Assembly (NCBI RefSeq): GCF_002794355.1
Contig: NZ_PGOI01000002.1
Coordinates: 124,001 to 188,000, forward strand
Length of the DNA: 64,000 bases
Reading direction: 5' to 3'
Source: Pseudorhodobacter sp. MZDSW-24AT
GTDB lineage: Bacteria > Pseudomonadota > Alphaproteobacteria > Rhodobacterales > Rhodobacteraceae
The notes beneath the pieces are model-generated. The model did not search any database, was not told the origin of the DNA, and saw nothing but the letters and a program-made list of their open reading frames with translations. The translations under genes were made by a program, and so were the position numbers. Below, in pieces: positions 29,459-41,053 of this stretch (position 1 is its first letter; every line of letters begins with the position of its first letter).

Positions 29459-30825
29459 TGGACGGCACTGTTCTGGTGGCAGATGACGACCGCACGATCC
29501 GCACCGTGCTGACACAGGCATTGACGCGCGCCGGATGCAAGGTGCACGCGACGTCGAGCCTGATGACCCTGATGCGCTGGGTCGAAGAAGGGAAAGGCGA
29601 TCTCGTCATCTCCGATGTGATCATGCCCGATGGCAACGGTCTGGATGCACTGCCGCGCATCGGCAAGATGCGCCCCGGCCTGCCGGTGATTGTGATTTCC
29701 GCCCAAAACACCATCATGACCGCGATTCAGGCCGCCGAGGCCGAAGCCTATGATTACCTCCCCAAGCCTTTTGATCTGCCCGATCTCATGAAGCGCTCGG
29801 CCCGCGCGCTCGAGATGAAGCGCCGTGCGCCGAAAATCCCGGTTCAGCCCTTGAAAGACCCCGGGGATGATCTGCCGCTCGTCGGGCGCACCCCGGCAAT
29901 GCAAGCTTTGTATCGGCTTGTGGCGCGCGTGATGAACACCGATCTGGCGGTGCTGGTCACTGGCGAATCGGGCACCGGAAAAAGCCTGATCGCACGTGCG
30001 ATCCACGATTTCTCGGACCGCCGCAGCCAACCCTTCGTGGTGGCACAGGCCGCGGATCTGCAAGGGATGGAGGGACCGTCCTCGCTTCTGGCCCGGGCGC
30101 GCGGCGGCAGCCTCGTGTTCGATGAGGTGGCCGATTACGACGATGACACTCAAGCCCGCATCGTGCGCATGCTGGATCTGATGGGAGACGGCGCGCCCCG
30201 CATCATGGCCACCAGCCAAGTCGATCTTTCCGCCCGGATGGAAGCGGGCGCCTTCCGTCAGGATCTTTACTACCGCTTGTCCGGCGTCACGCTGCATGTC
30301 CCTTCCTTGCGCGAGCGCGTGGACGACATCCCCCTCTTGGCAGATCACTTTCTGACCCGGGGCGAGCGTGACATGGGGGCCGTTCGGCGACTGTCGCATG
30401 ATGCGCGCGATCTGGTGCGCGGCTATTCTTGGCCGGGCAACGTGCGTCAGCTTGAAAACACCCTGCGTCGCCTGATGGTCACCTCATCCGAGGCGGAAAT
30501 CAGCCGTCAGGAGGTTGAAGCGGTGTTGGGCAATCAGCCCGTGATGGAACCGCTGAAAGGCGGCGGCGAGAATGAAAAGCTCTCGGCCTCGGTAGCCCGT
30601 CACCTGAAGCGCTACTTTGATCTGCACGGCGGGCACCTGCCGCCGGCAGGGGTGTATCAGCGGATCCTGCGTGAGGTGGAGATGCCGCTGATCGAGATTG
30701 CCTTGGATGCAACAGCAGGAAATCAGGCCAAATGTGCCGATCTCCTCGGCATCAACCGCAATACCTTGCGCAAGAAGATCACCGACCTCGATATCCGCGT
30801 GACACGGAGGCGCAAGCTGATGTAA
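29458..30825 (+). CDS. ntrC: Nitrogen response regulator NtrC, lacking GAFTGA
   Basis: A 455-aa activator: receiver with D53, an AAA+ domain (Walker A GESGTGKS at 169-176, FDE Walker B at 221-223) and a C-terminal Fis-type helix-turn-helix (about 422-445, [16 protein letters not shown]). The stretch between Walker A and B is shortened and contains no GAFTGA loop, the part that touches sigma-54. This agrees with R. capsulatus NtrC, which activates the housekeeping RNA polymerase rather than sigma-54 polymerase. Overlaps ntrB by one base. Confidence 0.95.
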   Translation: MDGTVLVADDDRTIRTVLTQALTRAGCKVHATSSLMTLMRWVEEGKGDLVISDVIMPDGNGLDALPRIGKMRPGLPVIVISAQNTIMTAIQAAEAEAYDYLPKPFDLPDLMKRSARALEMKRRAPKIPVQPLKDPGDDLPLVGRTPAMQALYRLVARVMNTDLAVLVTGESGTGKSLIARAIHDFSDRRSQPFVVAQAADLQGMEGPSSLLARARGGSLVFDEVADYDDDTQARIVRMLDLMGDGAPRIMATSQVDLSARMEAGAFRQDLYYRLSGVTLHVPSLRERVDDIPLLADHFLTRGERDMGAVRRLSHDARDLVRGYSWPGNVRQLENTLRRLMVTSSEAEISRQEVEAVLGNQPVMEPLKGGGENEKLSASVARHLKRYFDLHGGHLPPAGVYQRILREVEMPLIEIALDATAGNQAKCADLLGINRNTLRKKITDLDIRVTRRRKLM

Positions 30826-30848
30826 AACCGCAACATAAAGCGTGTCGC

Positions 30849-30910
30849 TTCCGCCCTGTGGCGGAATGCACACCATATGTGGCGGAACAGGCACGCTTTG
30901 GGCGTGCCTG
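30849..30910 (+). other. Two hairpins at the ntrC-ntrY junction
   Basis: TTCCGCC/GGCGGAA (30849-30855 with 30860-30866, 4-nt loop) and CAGGCACGC/GCGTGCCTG (30888-30896 with 30902-30910, 5-nt loop) are perfect stems. The second falls inside the first codons of ntrY if translation starts at 30877. No T run follows either stem. Confidence 0.6.
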
Positions 30911-33189
30911 CATCGGGGGCGAGGCAAGTGCAGCGTGCGTTGGGATCAGCGGCCTGGGATCGGCTGGCGCGCTTGCGCCGGCAGCGCCGAGTCCAAACAG
31001 CCACGACCTTCGGACTGGTGTTTCTGGGCCCTCTGCTGGCGGTGATGACCTTCCTCACCTTGGGGCCTTTCAGCCAAGGGTCGAACAGCCCGACCTTGCG
31101 CCTGATCCTGCTTGCCGACATGGTCTATATCTTGGTGGTCGCGGCCTTGGTTCTGGCGCGGGTGGCGCGCCTTGTCGCCGATCGGCGCAGCCAATCCGCC
31201 GGGTCACGCCTTCACCTGCGCCTGTCCGGCGTGTTTGCCTTGGTCGCGCTGGTGCCCACCGTTCTGGTGGCGGTGTTTGCCGTTCTCACCGTGAACATCG
31301 GGCTGGAGGGCTGGTTCTCCGACCGTGTGCGCTCTGTCGTGGGAAGCTCATTGTCGGCGGCACAAGCCTATGACCGTCAAAGCCGTGAAGACTTGATCGA
31401 AGATGCCACCAGCCTTGCGGCTTATTTGAATGTCGCCAAGCAATCGACGTTTTTCCTGCCTGATGATGGGTTGCGGCCGCTGCTTTCACAGGGTCAGGCT
31501 TTGGTGCAGCGCGGCCTGAAAGAGGCCTTTCTGATCGATGGCGCGGGCACGCTGCTGACGCGGGGGCAGCGTTCCTACCTGTTCGATTTCGAAACGCCGC
31601 CCATCGAAGCCCTCACACGCGCCCGCACCGAAGGCCCGCAACTCATCGAAGATTGGGCCAATGATGAATTTCGTGCCGTGGTGGCGCTGGATGCCTTTGT
31701 CGATCGCTACCTTTACGTCAGCCGCACGGTTGACGGACAGCTTTTGTCCTTGCTCGATTCCACGCGCGAAACGGTCCGGCTTTACAATCAGCTGGAGGCA
31801 GACCGGGGCAGGGTGCTGCTGAACTTCGGTCTGATCTATCTGGGCTTTGCGATCATCCTTATTCTCGCCGCCACTTGGATGGGCCTGTGGTTCGCCGAAC
31901 GTCTGTCAAAACCCGTTGGTCGTCTGGCGGGCGCCGCGCAGCGCGTGGGCGGTGGCGACCTTGATGTGCAGGTCAAGGAGGAGCCCGGCGATGACGAGAT
32001 TGCGATGCTGGGCCGCCTGTTCAATCAGATGACGCGCCAATTGAAAGGCCAACGCGAAGCCTTGATGGACGGGCACAGGCAAACCGAACGCCGACGGCGC
32101 TTGTTTGATTCCGTCCTCTCCAACGTCACCGCAGGGGTGATCGGGCTGGGGTCGGACGGCAAGATTGATTTTGTGAACCGGGCCAGCGAGCGTTTGCTCG
32201 ACATGGCCAGTGGCGGGGAAGACCTGTCTCTTTCGGATGCGGTGCCAGAATTCGCGCCGCTGTTCGAGAGGCTGCGGGAAAGCAACGCGGCGGCCGTGCA
32301 AGAAGAGGTGCGCCTGACCCGCAAGGGCAAGTTGGAAAGCCTGCTTGTGCGCATGAGCGTGCGGCGCAGCGATACCGGACGGCTGGAAGGCTATGTCGTG
32401 GCCTTCGACGATGTGACAGAGCTGGTCTCGGCCCAGCGCATGGCCGCTTGGGGCGATGTGGCGCGCCGGATCGCGCATGAAATCAAGAACCCGCTCACCC
32501 CGATTGCCCTTTCAGCGGAACGGATCAAACGCAAATTCCGTGATCAGGTGGCTCAGCCTGCGGATCTGGAGCAGTATACAGATGTTATTGTAAGGCAAAC
32601 CAATGACTTGCGCCGCATCGTTGATGAGTTTTCCAAATTCGCGCGCATGCCGGAACCGGATCGGCGAGAAACCGATGTCACCCGTCTTTTGCGCGATGCG
32701 GTCACTTTGCAAGAAAGTGGGCAACCGCAGGTTCAATTCGCGGTCCAGATCCCGACGGAGCCGATGCTGCTTGAGGTCGATGCGACCATGATCACGCAAG
32801 CGCTCACAAATCTGATCAAGAACGCCGGGGAAGCAATTGAAACCCTTCACGAAAAAGGCGCGCCTGATGGTCATGTGCCCGAGATCAGGGTGCAGATGGA
32901 CCCCGATGATGAGGGCGTGACGATCCGCATCATGGACAATGGCATCGGCCTGCCGCCGGATCGCGCGCGGCTGTTCGAACCCTATGTGACGACCCGAGAA
33001 AAAGGCACGGGTCTGGGTCTTCCGATCGTGAAGAAGATCATAGAAGAACACGGTGGCCAGCTGTCGTTGCTGGACGCCCCTCTATTCGAAGGAAACGCCC
33101 ATGCGGGCGCGATGGCGGAAATCCGTCTGCCACGCCTGACCCGCAGGCGCACACGCAACAACATGGTCGCACAGGGCCAGGGAGGCTGA
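30877..33189 (+). CDS. ntrY: Membrane histidine kinase NtrY
   Basis: A 770-aa kinase: transmembrane helices in the first about 100 residues and near 320-340 flank a periplasmic part; then come HAMP (about 345-395), PAS (about 405-520), HisKA with H534 ([12 protein letters not shown]) and an HATPase (NLIKNAGEAI, DNGIGLPP, GTGLGLPI). NtrY pairs with NtrX and has been linked to nitrogen, redox and envelope control in alphaproteobacteria. The start is uncertain: ATG at 30877 has no good ribosome site and lies between two hairpins, while an in-frame GTG at 30928 has GAGG before it and would remove 17 residues. Confidence 0.92.
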   Translation: MWRNRHALGVPASGARQVQRALGSAAWDRLARLRRQRRVQTATTFGLVFLGPLLAVMTFLTLGPFSQGSNSPTLRLILLADMVYILVVAALVLARVARLVADRRSQSAGSRLHLRLSGVFALVALVPTVLVAVFAVLTVNIGLEGWFSDRVRSVVGSSLSAAQAYDRQSREDLIEDATSLAAYLNVAKQSTFFLPDDGLRPLLSQGQALVQRGLKEAFLIDGAGTLLTRGQRSYLFDFETPPIEALTRARTEGPQLIEDWANDEFRAVVALDAFVDRYLYVSRTVDGQLLSLLDSTRETVRLYNQLEADRGRVLLNFGLIYLGFAIILILAATWMGLWFAERLSKPVGRLAGAAQRVGGGDLDVQVKEEPGDDEIAMLGRLFNQMTRQLKGQREALMDGHRQTERRRRLFDSVLSNVTAGVIGLGSDGKIDFVNRASERLLDMASGGEDLSLSDAVPEFAPLFERLRESNAAAVQEEVRLTRKGKLESLLVRMSVRRSDTGRLEGYVVAFDDVTELVSAQRMAAWGDVARRIAHEIKNPLTPIALSAERIKRKFRDQVAQPADLEQYTDVIVRQTNDLRRIVDEFSKFARMPEPDRRETDVTRLLRDAVTLQESGQPQVQFAVQIPTEPMLLEVDATMITQALTNLIKNAGEAIETLHEKGAPDGHVPEIRVQMDPDDEGVTIRIMDNGIGLPPDRARLFEPYVTTREKGTGLGLPIVKKIIEEHGGQLSLLDAPLFEGNAHAGAMAEIRLPRLTRRRTRNNMVAQGQGG

Positions 33190-33190
33190 G

Positions 33191-34603
33191 ATGAGCATTC
33201 TGATCGTCGACGACGAAAAAGACATCCGTGAACTGATTGGAGACATTCTGAAGGACGAAGGCTATGCCGTTCGTCTTGCAGGAAATTCCGATGATGCCAT
33301 GGCCGAGATCAATGCCGATCCGCCCAGTTTGATGATCTTGGACATCTGGCTGAAAGACAGCCGGATGGACGGCATCGACATTCTGAAAACGGTCAAGCGC
33401 GACAATCCCGATGTGCCGGTGGTCATCATCTCGGGCCATGGCAATATCGAAATCGCCGTCGCGGCGATCAAGCAGGGCGCCTATGACTTCATCGAAAAGC
33501 CGTTCAACATCGACCAGTTGATGGTTGTTGTCAGCCGGGCCATGGAGACCAGCCGTTTGCGCCGCGAAAATGCCGATCTGCGTCGGCGTGAAGTGACGAG
33601 CGCGGAAATGCTGGGCTCAAGCCCCGCCTTTCGTGCGCTCAAGGCCCAGCTGGAGAAAGTGACCAAGTCGAACGGACGGGTGATGCTCACCGGGCCTTCG
33701 GGCAGCGGCAAGGAAATGGCCGCGCGTTTCATCCACTCGAACTCGAACCGCGCCTCGGCGCCCTTTGTGTCGGTCTCGTCCGCCACGGTGGAGCCCGACC
33801 GCATGGAAGAGGTGCTGTTCGGTCGTGAAACCGCCGAACGCGGAATCGAAAAAGGCCTGCTGGAACAGGCGCATGGCGGCGTTGTCTATTTCGACGAAGT
33901 CGCCGACATGCCAGTGGGCACCCAATCCAAGATCCTGCGGGTTCTGGTGGAACAGCAGTTCACCCGTGCGGGCGGCACCGATAAGGTTCGGGTGGACCTG
34001 CGCGTGATCTCGTCGACCACACGCGATCTGCGTGCGGAAATCGCCGCCGGTCGCTTCCGGCAAGAGCTTTATGACCGCTTGAATGTCGTGCCGATCCCGG
34101 TCCCCAGTCTGGAAGAGCGGCGTGAGGATATCCCCGAGCTGACACGCCATTTCATTGATCTTTTCCACCGCACCCAAGGCCTCCCCTTGCGTCAGGTCAC
34201 CCAAGAGGCCGAGGCCATGCTGCAAACCACCGCATGGCCCGGCAACGTGCGGCAGTTGCGCAACGTGATCGAACGCGTGCTGATCCTTGGCGAGGGGTCG
34301 GGGCCGATCGAAGCCAGCGAACTGCCGGGACAAGAAGCGGCGGTTGAAGGCAACGGTCGGTTGGTCTTGGGCGGCGCCATGGCCACGCTCCCCTTGCGCG
34401 AGGCGCGCGAGGTGTTCGAGCGCGAGTATCTCCTGACACAGATCAATCGCTTTGGCGGCAACATCAGCCGCACGGCGAATTTCGTCGGCATGGAACGCAG
34501 CGCACTGCACCGCAAGCTGAAATCTTTGGGCGTGGTGACCACCGCCAAATCTGGCGGACGGTCAGCCCATTTCGACGATCTGGACGAGGAGGACGAGGGC
34601 TGA
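33191..34603 (+). CDS. ntrX: Response regulator NtrX
   Basis: A 470-aa regulator with receiver phospho-acceptor D51 (MILDIWL), an AAA+ domain with Walker A GPSGSGKE at 168-175 and YFDEVAD as Walker B, and a C-terminal helix-turn-helix (ISRTANFVGMERSALHRKL). The GAFTGA loop is replaced by a segment reading FGRETAERGIEKG, as usual for alphaproteobacterial NtrX, so sigma-54 activation is unlikely. GGAGG precedes the ATG, which follows the ntrY stop directly. Confidence 0.95.
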   Translation: MSILIVDDEKDIRELIGDILKDEGYAVRLAGNSDDAMAEINADPPSLMILDIWLKDSRMDGIDILKTVKRDNPDVPVVIISGHGNIEIAVAAIKQGAYDFIEKPFNIDQLMVVVSRAMETSRLRRENADLRRREVTSAEMLGSSPAFRALKAQLEKVTKSNGRVMLTGPSGSGKEMAARFIHSNSNRASAPFVSVSSATVEPDRMEEVLFGRETAERGIEKGLLEQAHGGVVYFDEVADMPVGTQSKILRVLVEQQFTRAGGTDKVRVDLRVISSTTRDLRAEIAAGRFRQELYDRLNVVPIPVPSLEERREDIPELTRHFIDLFHRTQGLPLRQVTQEAEAMLQTTAWPGNVRQLRNVIERVLILGEGSGPIEASELPGQEAAVEGNGRLVLGGAMATLPLREAREVFEREYLLTQINRFGGNISRTANFVGMERSALHRKLKSLGVVTTAKSGGRSAHFDDLDEEDEG

Positions 34604-34693
34604 GCTGGCCGACATTGACCCCGGCGCTGCCTTCTGCGATGCAAGGGCGGCGTGGCGGGGTCAGACGTCCCGCGCCATTCATAAGGGGCTGAC

Positions 34694-36070
34694 ATGAAGG
34701 TCATCATCTGTGGCGCGGGTCAGGTTGGCTGGCAAATCGCGCGCCAGTTGTCCAGCGAACGCAATGACGTAACGGTGGTCGACGTGAACCCCGATCTCGT
34801 GCGCCGGGCAACCGACACGCTAGACGTCCAAGGCATCGTGGGGTTCGCCTCTTTCCCCGATGTGCTCGAACGCGCAGGCGCGCGCGACGCCGATCTGATC
34901 ATCGCCGCCACCTATTCCGATGAAGTGAACATGGTCACCTGTCAGGTGGCGCATTCGGTGTTTTCGGTTCCCCGCAAGATCGCGCGGTTGCGGGCGCAGA
35001 ATTATCTGGATGCGCTTTATTCCGATCTCTACCGCCGTGATCATTTGCCCATCGATGTGGTGATCAGCCCGGAACGCGAAGTGGCCGAGGCCGCGCTTCA
35101 GCGCCTCGCCGCGCCTTCGACCTTTGACACCGAAAGTTTCATGCTGGGCCGTGCGCAGCTTCTGGGCATCGCGCTCGATGAAGATTGCCCGGTGCTCAAC
35201 ACACCGTTGCGGCAGCTGAATGATCTGTTCTCCACCCTGCGCGCCATCGTGGTGGGGGTCCGCCGTGAAGGAAGGCTCTTTGCCCCCGATCCGGGCGACC
35301 AGCTGTTTGCGGGCGATCAGATCTATGTCTTCACCCATTCGGAAGACGTCAACCGCGCCTTGGAAATCTTTGGGAAGAAAACCAAAAAGCAGGAACGGAT
35401 CGTCATCATCGGCGGTGGCAATGTGGGCTTGGGCGTGGCCCGCACGCTCGAGGCGCGCAGCGACCGCGTTCGCGCCAAGATCATCGAAAAGTCACGTCCC
35501 ACCGCCGAACGCGCCGCTGACAGTCTGGAGCGCACCATCGTTCTGCATGGCGACGGCATGGATATGGACGTGCTGCTCGAAGCCGCCATCGACCGCGCCG
35601 ATGCGGTGCTGGCCGTGACCGATGATGACAAGACCAACCTTCTGGTGGCCGTGCGCGCCAAACAGGCCGGGTGCAGCATGGCCATCGCCTTGGTCAACGA
35701 CCCCACGCTCGCCCCCTTGATGGGGCCGCTCGACATCGACGCCTACATCAACCCGCGTGCTACCACTGTCTCCTCTATCCTGCGCCACATCCGCCATGGC
35801 CGCGTGCGGGCCGTCTATTCCATCGGGGATGCCGAAGCCGAGATGATCGAAGCGCAAATCCTCTCGACCAGCTCGCTTGCCGGCAAGATGATCCGGGAAA
35901 TCGATTTCCCCGAAGGTGTGCTGGTCGGCGGCGTGATGCGCGGCGAAAAGGTGATGAAACCCACGGCGGAATTGCGACTGGAGTCGGGCGATGTGATCGC
36001 CTTGTTTGCGATGGCGCCCGATGTGCGGGAGGTGGAGCGGCTGCTGCAGGTCTCCATCGACTTTTTCTGA
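34694..36070 (+). CDS. trkA: Trk potassium uptake regulator TrkA
   Basis: A 458-aa peripheral membrane protein with two RCK repeats: Rossmann loops GAGQVGWQIA near residue 5 and GGGNVGLGVA near 238, each followed by a TrkA-C domain. It binds NAD(H) and gates the TrkH channel. GGGGCTGAC precedes the ATG. Its stop overlaps the trkH start (TGATG). This position after ntrX is standard for the group. Confidence 0.96.
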   Translation: MKVIICGAGQVGWQIARQLSSERNDVTVVDVNPDLVRRATDTLDVQGIVGFASFPDVLERAGARDADLIIAATYSDEVNMVTCQVAHSVFSVPRKIARLRAQNYLDALYSDLYRRDHLPIDVVISPEREVAEAALQRLAAPSTFDTESFMLGRAQLLGIALDEDCPVLNTPLRQLNDLFSTLRAIVVGVRREGRLFAPDPGDQLFAGDQIYVFTHSEDVNRALEIFGKKTKKQERIVIIGGGNVGLGVARTLEARSDRVRAKIIEKSRPTAERAADSLERTIVLHGDGMDMDVLLEAAIDRADAVLAVTDDDKTNLLVAVRAKQAGCSMAIALVNDPTLAPLMGPLDIDAYINPRATTVSSILRHIRHGRVRAVYSIGDAEAEMIEAQILSTSSLAGKMIREIDFPEGVLVGGVMRGEKVMKPTAELRLESGDVIALFAMAPDVREVERLLQVSIDFF

Positions 36071-37596
36071 TGAGCCTGCGCGATCGCCTGTTGGCGGCGC
36101 CCCTTCTGGTCACCTTGTCCGCCCTGTCCGGGGCGGCCATGTTCCTGCCCGCCGCCCATGCCACACTGACCGGCCTGCACCGTGTCGCACAGGGGTTCTT
36201 CTATTCCGGCGTCTTGGTGCTGATCCTGTCTGGCATGGTCTGGTTGGCCACCTCGAACTGGCAGCCGCGCAATCTTGCCCGCAGCCAGTTGGGCTCTCTG
36301 GTCGGGGCCTACGCGCTGATGCCGGTGATTTTCGCGGTGCCGCTCACGCAGGCGCTGCCCGATACCAGCTTCACCAACGCTTGGTTCGAGATGGTGTCCT
36401 CTTTCACCACCACCGGCGCCAGCCTGTATGATACGCCGGGTCGCCTGTCACCACCCTTGCATCTGTGGCGTGCCACTGTTGGCTGGCTGGGCGGGTTGTT
36501 CATTCTGGTCACCGCCACCGCCATCCTGGCTCCGATGAACTTGGGTGGGGTCGAGGTCATGTCGGGCCGGGCCCCGGGGCGTGGCGCCGAGGGGCTGAGC
36601 CAGATCACCCGCGTCGCGGATCCTTCGCAACGGTTTCTGCGCTACACCCTGCTTCTGTTTCCGATCTACGCGGGCCTCACGCTTCTGCTCTGGTTGCTCC
36701 TGATGATCGCAGGGGAGGTGAACCTTCTGGCGCTGATCCATGCCATGGGCACGCTGTCCACCTCCGGGATTGGCATGGATGATGATCTCAGCGGTCTGAG
36801 AACCGGGCTGGTCGGAGAGGCGTTGATCGTTCTGTTCCTGATGCTTGCCGTCACCCGGCGGTTTCTGCCCGGCACCCAGTTTGTTCTGATGCAAGGTCCG
36901 CTGCGCCGTGACCCCGAGGTGCGGTTGGCGGTTGTGCTGGTGGCGCTGACAACCGCGGTGCTGTTCTTCCGGCATTTCATCGGCGCGATCGAGGTCGCGG
37001 CGACCGATGATGCCGACTCTGCCTTCCGGGCGTTGTGGGGCACCTTTTTCATGGCGCTCAGCTTTCTCACGACCACAGGCTATGAATCCGGGGAATGGGC
37101 GGCCGCGCGCAGCTGGTCTGGTCTGCCCAGTCCGGGTCTCGTGCTCTTGGGTTTGGCCATCATCGGGGGCGGCGTCGCAACCACGGCGGGCGGCGTCAAA
37201 CTGCTGCGCGTCTATGCACTGTTCCGCCACGGGCAGCGTGAACTGGAAAAACTGATCCACCCATCTTCGATTGGGGGGCAAGGTCAGCTGGCGCGACGTT
37301 TGCGGCGCGAAGGCGCCTATTTCGCGTGGTTGTTTTTCATGCTCTTCGCCCTGTCCATAGCGGTCAGCACCGCAGCCCTCTCCTTGATGGGCCTGCCGTT
37401 CGAGGATGCGCTGGTGCTCACGCTGGCAGCCTTGTCCACCACGGGCCAGCTCGCCGACCTCGCGGGCGCGGCTCCCATCCGCTACGCCGACCTCGACACG
37501 ATGGCCAAGGTGTTTCTGGCGATGGTGATGGTGGTTGGAAGGCTCGAGACTTTGGCGCTTTTGGCCCTCTTGGCCCCGGCAAGTTGGCAACGCTAA
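36070..37596 (+). CDS. trkH: Trk potassium uptake channel TrkH
   Basis: A 508-aa multi-span membrane protein forming the potassium pore with TrkA. Four pore-loop repeats can be traced by the motifs [34 protein letters not shown] and [12 protein letters not shown], which carry the selectivity glycines. The ATG at 36070 overlaps the trkA stop; the frame is open far upstream, but that part is inside trkA. Complete. Confidence 0.95.
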   Translation: MSLRDRLLAAPLLVTLSALSGAAMFLPAAHATLTGLHRVAQGFFYSGVLVLILSGMVWLATSNWQPRNLARSQLGSLVGAYALMPVIFAVPLTQALPDTSFTNAWFEMVSSFTTTGASLYDTPGRLSPPLHLWRATVGWLGGLFILVTATAILAPMNLGGVEVMSGRAPGRGAEGLSQITRVADPSQRFLRYTLLLFPIYAGLTLLLWLLLMIAGEVNLLALIHAMGTLSTSGIGMDDDLSGLRTGLVGEALIVLFLMLAVTRRFLPGTQFVLMQGPLRRDPEVRLAVVLVALTTAVLFFRHFIGAIEVAATDDADSAFRALWGTFFMALSFLTTTGYESGEWAAARSWSGLPSPGLVLLGLAIIGGGVATTAGGVKLLRVYALFRHGQRELEKLIHPSSIGGQGQLARRLRREGAYFAWLFFMLFALSIAVSTAALSLMGLPFEDALVLTLAALSTTGQLADLAGAAPIRYADLDTMAKVFLAMVMVVGRLETLALLALLAPASWQR

Positions 37597-37735
37597 GAGA
37601 TGCATCTGTAACGGACTGTTTTTTGGGCTGGAATCTCGCCGTTTCCCGTCCCATACTGCCCGCCAATGCGCCAGCGGCACCCATAAAAGCCGAGGGACAG
37701 GGACAAAGACGCGCAATATTAAGGGCACGAAGAGA

Positions 37736-37969
37736 ATGGCCGGTGATAAACAGAACTTGCAGGATGCTTTCCTGAACCATGTCCGGAAGGCAAAGGTTCC
37801 TGTGACGATTTTCCTGATCAACGGGGTGAAGCTGCAAGGCGTTATCACCTGGTTTGACAACTTTTGCGTTTTGCTGCGCCGCGATGGCCAGTCGCAGCTT
37901 GTCTACAAGCACGCGATTTCCACCATCATGCCGGGCGCCCCGATCAACCTTTATGAAGGTGAAGACTGA
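37736..37969 (+). CDS. hfq: RNA chaperone Hfq
   Basis: A 77-aa Sm-like hexameric RNA chaperone for small-RNA regulation. The Sm1 region [20 protein letters not shown] and the Sm2 motif [10 protein letters not shown] are canonical. The ATG at 37736 follows GAAG; the frame is open from 37535 without family features. The short size without an acidic tail is normal for Rhodobacterales. The gene is 140 bases after trkH and may have its own promoter in that gap. Confidence 0.96.
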   Translation: MAGDKQNLQDAFLNHVRKAKVPVTIFLINGVKLQGVITWFDNFCVLLRRDGQSQLVYKHAISTIMPGAPINLYEGED

Positions 37970-38046
37970 TTTCTGATCTTCCAGAAGACCCCGAGGATGA
38001 CGAGATCTGGCCCGATCTGGGCTCAGGGATCGATGCCTACGAAAGC

Positions 38047-38070
38047 GAAAGCCCCGCGATGCGGGCTTTC
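38047..38070 (+). other. Hairpin enclosing the hflX start codon
   Basis: GAAAGCCC (38047-38054) pairs perfectly with GGGCTTTC (38063-38070). The 8-nt loop contains the ATG used as hflX start (38059-38061). It could act as a translational control element or mark that translation starts further upstream. Confidence 0.55.
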
Positions 38071-39324
38071 GTCCTGCACCCGGACATAAAATCCAACCCG
38101 TCGCGCCGCTTGCCGGAACACGGGCTGGCCGAGGCGGTCAGCCTTGCTGCGGCCCTTCCCGCCATGGAGGTTGTCGGGGCCGAGGTGGTGCGCCTGCCGC
38201 GCCTTCATCCGGGCATGCTGTTCGGCTCGGGCAAGGTCGAAGAGCTGGCCGCCCGCTTCAAGGCGCTGGATGTGGGATTGGTGCTGGTCGATGGGCCAGT
38301 CTCGCCCGTGCAACAGCGCAATCTTGAAAAGGAATGGGGCGTCAAGCTGCTGGACCGCACCGGCTTGATCCTCGAGATCTTCGCCGATCGCGCCCGCACC
38401 CGCGAGGGGGTGTTGCAGGTGGAACTGGCCGCTCTGTCCTATCAGCGCACGCGCTTGGTGCGTGCCTGGACCCACCTGGAACGCCAGCGGGGCGGCTTTG
38501 GCTTCGTCGGCGGTCCGGGGGAAACCCAGATCGAGGCAGACCGCCGCGCCATCGACGATCAGGTGCTGCGGCTCAAGCGTCAACTGGCCAAAGTGGTGAA
38601 AACCCGCGAATTGCACCGCGCCGCGCGCAAGAAAGTGCCCTTTCCGATCGTGGCGCTGGTCGGCTACACCAACGCGGGCAAATCGACCTTGTTCAACCGG
38701 GTGACAGGGGCCGATGTGCTGGCCAAGGACATGCTCTTTGCCACGCTGGATCCCACAATGCGCGCCATGGTTCTTCCGGCCCTCAGCGGCGGCGTCGGGC
38801 GCAAGATCATTCTGTCCGATACCGTGGGCTTCATCTCGGACCTGCCCACCCAACTGGTCGCCGCCTTCCGCGCCACGCTGGAAGAGGTTCTGTCGGCCGA
38901 TCTCATCGTGCATGTGCGCGATATCGCCCATCCGGAATCGGCGGAGCAGGCGGCGGATGTGGTCGACATCCTGAACGCGCTCGGCGTGAACAAGGCCACA
39001 CCGATGCTCGAGGTCTGGAACAAGCTCGATCTGGTTGAGGGGTCCGCACGCGAGGCGCTGGCCACGCAAGCGCAGCAGCGCGAAGAGGTGCTGGCCGTCT
39101 CGGCGCTCACCGGTGAGGGTGTGGCCGAATTGCTCGACCGCATCTCGCAGACCTTTGACGAGGAAACCACACAGCGCGAACTCACCTTGCCGTTCAGCGA
39201 GGGAAAACGCCACGCCTGGCTGCATGCTCAAGGCGTGGTGGAAGCGGAAAGCCAGGATGAAACCGGCTGGACTCTGTCCTTGCGCTGGACAGCGCGTCAG
39301 GAAAAGCGGTTCCGCGACCTTTAG
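38059..39324 (+). CDS. hflX: GTPase HflX
   Basis: A 421-aa ribosome-associated GTPase that splits stalled ribosomes. The HflX N-terminal domain is followed by the glycine-rich linker GGFGFVGGPGETQIEADRR and a GTPase domain with G1 GYTNAGKS (202-209), DTVGF (G3) and NKLD (G4). The frame continues upstream as apparently coding acidic sequence (SDLPEDPEDDEIW) back to the hfq stop but has no ATG, GTG or TTG there; a CTG overlapping the hfq stop is the only near-start. So the true N terminus may lie about 31 codons upstream. Confidence 0.93.
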   Translation: MRAFVLHPDIKSNPSRRLPEHGLAEAVSLAAALPAMEVVGAEVVRLPRLHPGMLFGSGKVEELAARFKALDVGLVLVDGPVSPVQQRNLEKEWGVKLLDRTGLILEIFADRARTREGVLQVELAALSYQRTRLVRAWTHLERQRGGFGFVGGPGETQIEADRRAIDDQVLRLKRQLAKVVKTRELHRAARKKVPFPIVALVGYTNAGKSTLFNRVTGADVLAKDMLFATLDPTMRAMVLPALSGGVGRKIILSDTVGFISDLPTQLVAAFRATLEEVLSADLIVHVRDIAHPESAEQAADVVDILNALGVNKATPMLEVWNKLDLVEGSAREALATQAQQREEVLAVSALTGEGVAELLDRISQTFDEETTQRELTLPFSEGKRHAWLHAQGVVEAESQDETGWTLSLRWTARQEKRFRDL

Positions 39325-39375
39325 CGTCGCTGCCCTGCCACAGGGTCGACGGGGGCTGCCCGCCCCCGCGGCCTT

Positions 39376-41016
<1,641 letters not shown>

Positions 41017-41053
41017 TGTGTCAGCCGTCTTTTTTGGGTGAGGGGGCGCGGCC

